DNA of 8,616 nt. It comes from Holosporales bacterium. Its GTDB lineage: Bacteria > Pseudomonadota > Alphaproteobacteria > Paracaedibacterales > UBA11393. Location of the stretch: NCBI GenBank assembly GCA_003542655.1, contig DPKF01000172.1:1-8616 (forward strand). The letters are read 5' to 3'. Numbering within the stretch: position 1 is the stretch's first letter; each line of letters begins with the position of its first letter. The position numbers were made by a program, and so were the translations under genes. Under the pieces are notes generated by a model that saw nothing but the letters and a program-made list of their open reading frames with translations, was not told the DNA's origin and searched no databases. Positions 6,101 through 8,616 of this stretch are shown here, piece by piece.

Positions 6101-7776
6101 CCCGAGATGAGGTTAAAGAGTTATATAGATACTTAAAAGCTTTTTTAACAAAAAATATTCCCTTAAGCGAAATCCATGATGCAAAATCCTTATTTTCAGA
6201 TCAAACGATAAAGGTTTCTTGTTCTCTTCTTCAAGGATACAGGGCTTTTCTTGAAAGAAAGCCTTTACGTGAACAAAAAGGGGCTTTGTTAAAATCTATT
6301 GTTGATATGACAGAAAATGATAGAAGTTTAACCCTTTATGCCTTAGTAAGTCATTTATTCCCAAACCCACTTGAGATTTATCATTTCTTAAAACAGTGTA
6401 GATACGATGAACAAGCCAAACAATTTTTTGAAAACTATGAAGTACTTTGTCAAATAATTGCTCCATATAGTTATTTATCACCTCAGAAAAAGAAGTTTGT
6501 TTCATATTTACCCTATATATTTATGCCGACAATCGTGCAGATTTATAAATTGGATGAAACACATTTAGATTCCTTTATCACTATGATTGGGTATTGTGAT
6601 CTTTCATCAAAGAGTTTAATTGATACACTTGCACTTGCTAAATCCTATGAAATTTATAATGAAGAGATGAAAGAAGGTCTGTCAATAGAGGGTACAGTTA
6701 TAAAAGATTTTTTTCCTAAATTTTCCATATCCTCTATGGCTCTAGCGTTACCTATAATCATACAAGGGTATACCAATATAAAGAACGCACAAACATATAT
6801 GGAACAAGAATCTATAGAGCATATAAGTCCTGATGAACTCAATATTTTGTTAGATTTATGTGCTATGGGGCCTAATAATTTTTCTTTTATAACACTTTTT
6901 TCTCATGAAAGATTTCCATTAGAAGACAATCAAGAAAACCAGCCTTCGTTGATACAAAAATTACATTTTTTAAAAGCTGTCACAGATTGTGTTTTAGCGT
7001 CCATAAAAAGTGTATACCCCAATATTGATTCACAAGAAAAATGGGATGAACTTATAAAAGATGAAGATGTTGATAAAGTTTATTCATTTAAGGAAGGTTT
7101 TTTTAAAACGATTATTGAAAAAATAAGAGGAAATAATCAAGACAGAAATAAAATTATACAAATTTTAGATGTTTTAAATCCTTTTCCAATGGATCTTTAC
7201 AACTCTTTAATCTCTATTATGAATGCGTTATCTGTTATTGATACATATGAAGAAGGATTAATGAACCTTCAACTTGTCGCAAAATATATTTGTGATGAAT
7301 ATAGTGAATTTATTAATGACCGTCTTGAGCATGGCCAATTTACAATAGAAGATAAAAATAGTTTTTTAGAAGAGATATGTAATCCAGATACACTACGTTG
7401 GATAAATTTTAAAGAACTATATGATTTTTTAAAAATGAGAGAATTTGATGAGAATCAGTTTAAATCAGTTTTATCAATTATTTTGGAAAATGGATATGCC
7501 CTAAAACAGATAGAAGAGTGGCAAAACAAATTTTCTTTTTTAAGTTGGGATAGTGATTCAATGAAAGCCTTTTTAGATTTTTGGCCCCATATTAATGAAC
7601 ATAGGCGGTTAATGATAGAAGAGAACATCTTATTATGGAAAACAATGCTTGGAGGTATTTTTGACAAACTTTTCCATGTTGCTGTTGGTGGTAAAGATGA
7701 TCAGTGGCGAGAAATTGTAGAAGAATTCCCTGCAGTTAATAAGTTGACTTTATGCTACACTGCATTATCAACATAA
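3151..7776 (+). CDS. Signal-peptide serine protease / NB-ARC (STAND) / large helical C-terminus protein
   Basis: This intact 1541-residue gene is preceded by AAGGA (3138-3142), eight bases from the ATG. Residues 1-24 look like a Sec signal peptide (KFKFLLMIFCSLVLL, likely cleavage after ILA), though K20-E21 is unusual so close to the cut. Residues 105-320 form a chymotrypsin-fold protease with H139 (LTCGHN), D193 (NYDLALL) and S274 (CGQSGSP); AIHTHG (290-295) resembles the Glu-specific S1B/V8 group. Residues 330-530 are a helical linker. NB-ARC follows: GMGGVGKST (555-563, K561), Walker B FLIVYD (631-636), sensor-like VVTTR (655-659), YLPLALDLA (711-719), and IHRLTQ (847-852) in the MHD-equivalent winged-helix position. 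Residues 870-1541 are helix-rich and unrecognised, presumably the sensor. The family model is ligand sensing, NTP-dependent oligomerisation, then protease activation. A role in phage defence or in host interaction is inference. No clear own promoter was found. Confidence 0.9.
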   Translation: MVHSKFKFLLMIFCSLVLLKEILASEQTGHLEQDDLTSESTNFHRLKAGEHINFIKTEKDFLIKEKDGVLYSPYNKPEESQSATLKRTEWDLRETIPRELSQEWPFNLIGKLELSFEYDSIAIGTGTLVGPRHVLTCGHNIYDKNKGGMVKSIRFHPARTPDSSPFGFYEVAAFFVEPGFLDRTKGNNYKNYDLALLVLSTVPVDQNFQRLGYAQLAYYPNDDDLKRGLEQFRLTGYPISKDKNGDQMYSMADTIESVSQFLLTYSMTTSCGQSGSPIWHYLRTIPIIVAIHTHGVTGGHNFGTRITKTILSHIVHWISLTWDIELGEQIIFPLSTKLLQKEATPDLKESISILHPSIEQLPWYIKKLFPMELQEMDFIFEELPRAHYVQLYEGGLIEENPRLKMDFSALGLPDELTGTRAGLERMMRCLQDRHGYILGHYKELIDIYRYTCELQKIIFHHAAQIIYCIRSEGGNPLKDSLWKEVHKQYCKNLENVNKAARMWKNDYKHEVATIPFNLPKFNIHFVDTYVPATAETCLTKLYRELHKNGTVVITGMGGVGKSTLAARFVQEAKEHGVFDVVAWIPAETEESTKQAYVELLDDLDIIVPDDKKIDLNYLKKSLKKALHGKQFLIVYDNAPTLAEFEARRLEGGHSVVTTRMNPGYDVSSIRLDVFSEAEALRYMQNIIQFPKESNPTENENQLKVLAKKLDYLPLALDLACSYIIDENIHVGAYIILFDEKFTSLATYYRKEGIEYLSDSDDDTPSIEIKPPKDEKLTKKSLLTSFLVSYDKFSNREKKALHTLCYLQADKNSIDVLNFLDPKNSVFKLLVKKNIISYQGEGNKYIGIHRLTQQVGRFIHERTEGFKNQKKLFFLTLQNALVISLMNIKEHLNSFSLEEAKDALEKCFFLKQAWLSVGIHSKNHAIDLLDAKGNSVLLVENEVANQFLKYKELSDTTLLSFLKCDQETLDKLKETAHSIFPHVTARDEVKELYRYLKAFLTKNIPLSEIHDAKSLFSDQTIKVSCSLLQGYRAFLERKPLREQKGALLKSIVDMTENDRSLTLYALVSHLFPNPLEIYHFLKQCRYDEQAKQFFENYEVLCQIIAPYSYLSPQKKKFVSYLPYIFMPTIVQIYKLDETHLDSFITMIGYCDLSSKSLIDTLALAKSYEIYNEEMKEGLSIEGTVIKDFFPKFSISSMALALPIIIQGYTNIKNAQTYMEQESIEHISPDELNILLDLCAMGPNNFSFITLFSHERFPLEDNQENQPSLIQKLHFLKAVTDCVLASIKSVYPNIDSQEKWDELIKDEDVDKVYSFKEGFFKTIIEKIRGNNQDRNKIIQILDVLNPFPMDLYNSLISIMNALSVIDTYEEGLMNLQLVAKYICDEYSEFINDRLEHGQFTIEDKNSFLEEICNPDTLRWINFKELYDFLKMREFDENQFKSVLSIILENGYALKQIEEWQNKFSFLSWDSDSMKAFLDFWPHINEHRRLMIEENILLWKTMLGGIFDKLFHVAVGGKDDQWREIVEEFPAVNKLTLCYTALST

Positions 7777-7798
7777 ACGGAAGCAGGATGCATCTTAT

Positions 7799-7831
7799 AA
7801 TTTCGGGCTTTTAAATTAGCCCCCCGAAATT
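7799..7831. terminator. Hairpin between convergent genes, terminator-like without a T-tract
   Basis: AATTTCGGG (7799-7807) pairs exactly with CCCGAAATT (7823-7831); an alternative inner stem GGGCT/AGCCC (7805-7809 with 7818-7822) extends it with a CCC bulge. It lies 22 bases after the protease-NB-ARC stop and 20 bases before the end of the minus-strand remnant. Neither side has a T-run, so it may act as a 3' stabilising hairpin or rely on other factors. Confidence 0.45.
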
Positions 7832-7851
7832 CCCAGTATAGAATTTATTTA

Positions 7852-8064
7852 CTATAATTTGACTTTATAAAGTCGTTTCATAAGTGCATTTATATCATTC
7901 ATTTCTGTATCATTTAGAAAAACAAATTTGCCTTGAAAGTTAAGATAGGAGAAGCCTGCAGGAGAAAATCTTGTGATTAATTCACTGCGTTTAAAGTCTT
8001 CAACGCGATCACTTTCACATTTTACATCATTTAAAATTGTTGCATTGTAGTGAATTATACAATT
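7852..8064 (-). pseudogene. 3' remnant of an unknown gene, cut off by an IS66-type insertion
   Basis: On the minus strand an open frame ends at TAG (7854-7852) and runs back past 8064 without interruption. Its last 70 codons (beginning NCIIHYNATIL, including RFSPAGFSYLNFQGKFVFLND, ending in a basic tail) look like real protein: mixed, low in stop-prone codons and with a plausible helical end. At 8065 the frame crosses into the terminal repeat of an IS66-family element, so its current 5' end is element sequence, with only a TTG start at 8103-8101 and no ribosome binding site. The original N-terminus must lie on the far side of the nested insertions, outside this window. The family is not recognised. 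It is convergent with the protease-NB-ARC gene. Confidence 0.5.
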
Positions 8065-8592
8065 GTAAGCGTCCAAATAAACGCATCTTTTTTTAAGTTT
8101 CAAGGTCTGTCATATTTTTTTTAGCTCTTATGCAATAGGTAAAAAATATGGCAATCCGGTATACACAAGCTGAACGTGCAGGGTATGTTGATGCATTTAA
8201 GGCAAGTTGTCTCTCGCAAACAGATTTTTGCAAAACGCAAAATATTAGCTTTAAGTCATTTAACAATTGGCTAAGGTTGAGCAAGAGAAGCGCTTTACAG
8301 GCCTCTTCTAACACACAATATTCAGGTTTGTGCACGACGAATCCAGCCTCCACAACGCAACCGTTAATTAGTAACGGTCAGGCTGGTGCAACAGAAAAAT
8401 TCAAGCCAGAACCGAAGGTCAGCGCAGCTAAAATGACGTGGCACCTAAAGCGCATCCTCATTTTATTCCTGTGCAACTTACGAGTTGTGGGCAAGTTGAT
8501 AAGGACTATTTTGCGCAAAAATCTGCACCTTGTGAGCAAGAAATTTCACCCAGCGTATCAATAAAAACAAAGGGATTTTGTGTTGAACTTCC
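8065..8592 (+). mobile_element. IS66-family element, left end with tnpA, interrupted by a second IS66-type end
   Basis: The element begins with GTAAGCGTCCAAA at 8065, matching the GTAAGCG start typical of IS66-family ends. A tnpA-type gene follows 83 bases inside in the orientation expected from the left end. The tnpB and tnpC genes and the right end are not in the window, because a second copy of the same end begins at 8593. IS66 elements usually duplicate eight target bases; the left flank is ATACAATT (8057-8064), so the same octamer should flank the right end if the copy is otherwise whole. Confidence 0.75.
8148..8592 (+). pseudogene. tnpA: IS66 accessory protein TnpA, frameshifted and interrupted
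   Basis: The N-terminus has the hallmark IS66 TnpA helix-turn-helix: YTQAERAGYVDAFKAS (5-20), then SQTDFC (23-28) and ISFKSFNNWLR (33-43). A weak AGG (8137-8139) sits eight bases before the ATG. The family-like C-terminal part is in another frame: after the AAAA run at 8430-8433, the -1 frame reads APKAHPHFIPVQL and later SIKTKGFCVELP, similar to the usual TnpA end, while frame 0 wanders on to a stop at 8562-8564. The in-frame continuation stops exactly where a new IS66 end starts (8593). This looks like an indel in a dead copy. A programmed slip is less likely because the site is not a canonical slippery heptamer. TnpA is an accessory factor in IS66 transposition; the catalytic DDE protein TnpC is beyond the window. 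Confidence 0.75.
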
Positions 8593-8616
8593 GTAAGCGT
8601 CCAAACAAGTACACCT
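8593..8616 (+). mobile_element. Left end of a second IS66-type element nested in the first
   Basis: From 8593 to the window edge the sequence repeats the element end found at 8065-8088. The first 13 bases (GTAAGCGTCCAAA) are identical and 19 of 24 match in total, with all five differences being transitions. It has the same orientation as the outer element and breaks the outer tnpA within its conserved C-terminal coding sequence. The octamer to its left, GAACTTCC (8585-8592), is the predicted target duplication. Confidence 0.65.

Noticed and set aside
7861..7874. 14-base perfect palindrome GACTTTATAAAGTC
   Set aside because: It lies within the 3' coding part of the minus-strand remnant, has no loop or T-run, and short AT-rich palindromes are common at this composition.
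8093..8353. 86-residue minus-strand open frame over the IS66 tnpA
   Set aside because: It is antisense to the clear TnpA helix-turn-helix and its sequence has no recognisable features.
1..8616. CRISPR arrays, tRNA or rRNA genes, retron- or toxin-antitoxin-type small gene pairs
   Set aside because: No regularly spaced repeats, cloverleaf-like segments or ribosomal RNA motifs were seen by eye on either strand, and no overlapping small gene pair with a toxin-antitoxin look was found.

Overview
This is a low-GC window (roughly one third G+C, with stretches near 17-30%). It contains two genes for putatively exported proteins, one ordinary ATPase gene, and mobile-element remains at both ends. The AT-rich coding style, eukaryote-like NB-ARC domain, Sec-type signal peptides and dense insertion-sequence debris resemble host-associated bacteria, for example Holosporales or Rickettsiales-type alphaproteobacteria or a Legionella-like gammaproteobacterium. 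No ribosomal RNA or housekeeping gene is present to fix the lineage, so the taxon is a low-confidence inference.

Left part (1-1551): the window opens inside the C-terminal DNA-binding tail of a serine recombinase (ends at 157). A short AT-rich gap follows with an inverted repeat (186-205) and an extended -10 element (268-276). Next is a complete AAA_14/DUF4143-type ATPase with a PD-(D/E)XK-like C-terminal motif (307-1551). Then comes a 385-base gap with no convincing gene but a candidate promoter (1766-1794) and a perfect 10+10 base dyad (1888-1911) just upstream of the next gene.

Centre (1937-7776): two same-strand genes, both starting with a predicted signal peptide, separated by 98 bases that hold a strong intrinsic terminator. 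The first (371 aa) is an unrecognised, cysteine-bearing, presumably exported protein. The second (1541 aa) is the main item. It is a STAND-type protein with a signal peptide, an S1-type serine protease domain (H139/D193/S274), a helical linker, an NB-ARC NTPase switch (P-loop at 555-563, Walker B at 631-636, HRLTQ motif at 848-852) and about 680 residues of unrecognised helical sequence. This is the plan of a ligand-triggered protease: the C-terminus senses, NB-ARC switches, the protease executes. Proteins with this layout are known in bacterial conflict and anti-phage (Avs-like) systems. The signal peptide is unexpected, because an NB-ARC switch needs cytosolic nucleotide, and it raises the alternative of a protein delivered into a eukaryotic host.

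Right part (7777-8616): a hairpin lies between the protease gene and a convergent minus-strand gene remnant (7852-8064). The remnant is cut at position 8065 by the left end of an IS66-family element. That element's tnpA is frameshifted near 8430 and is itself interrupted at 8593 by a second IS66-type left end in the same orientation, so the window ends in a nested insertion.
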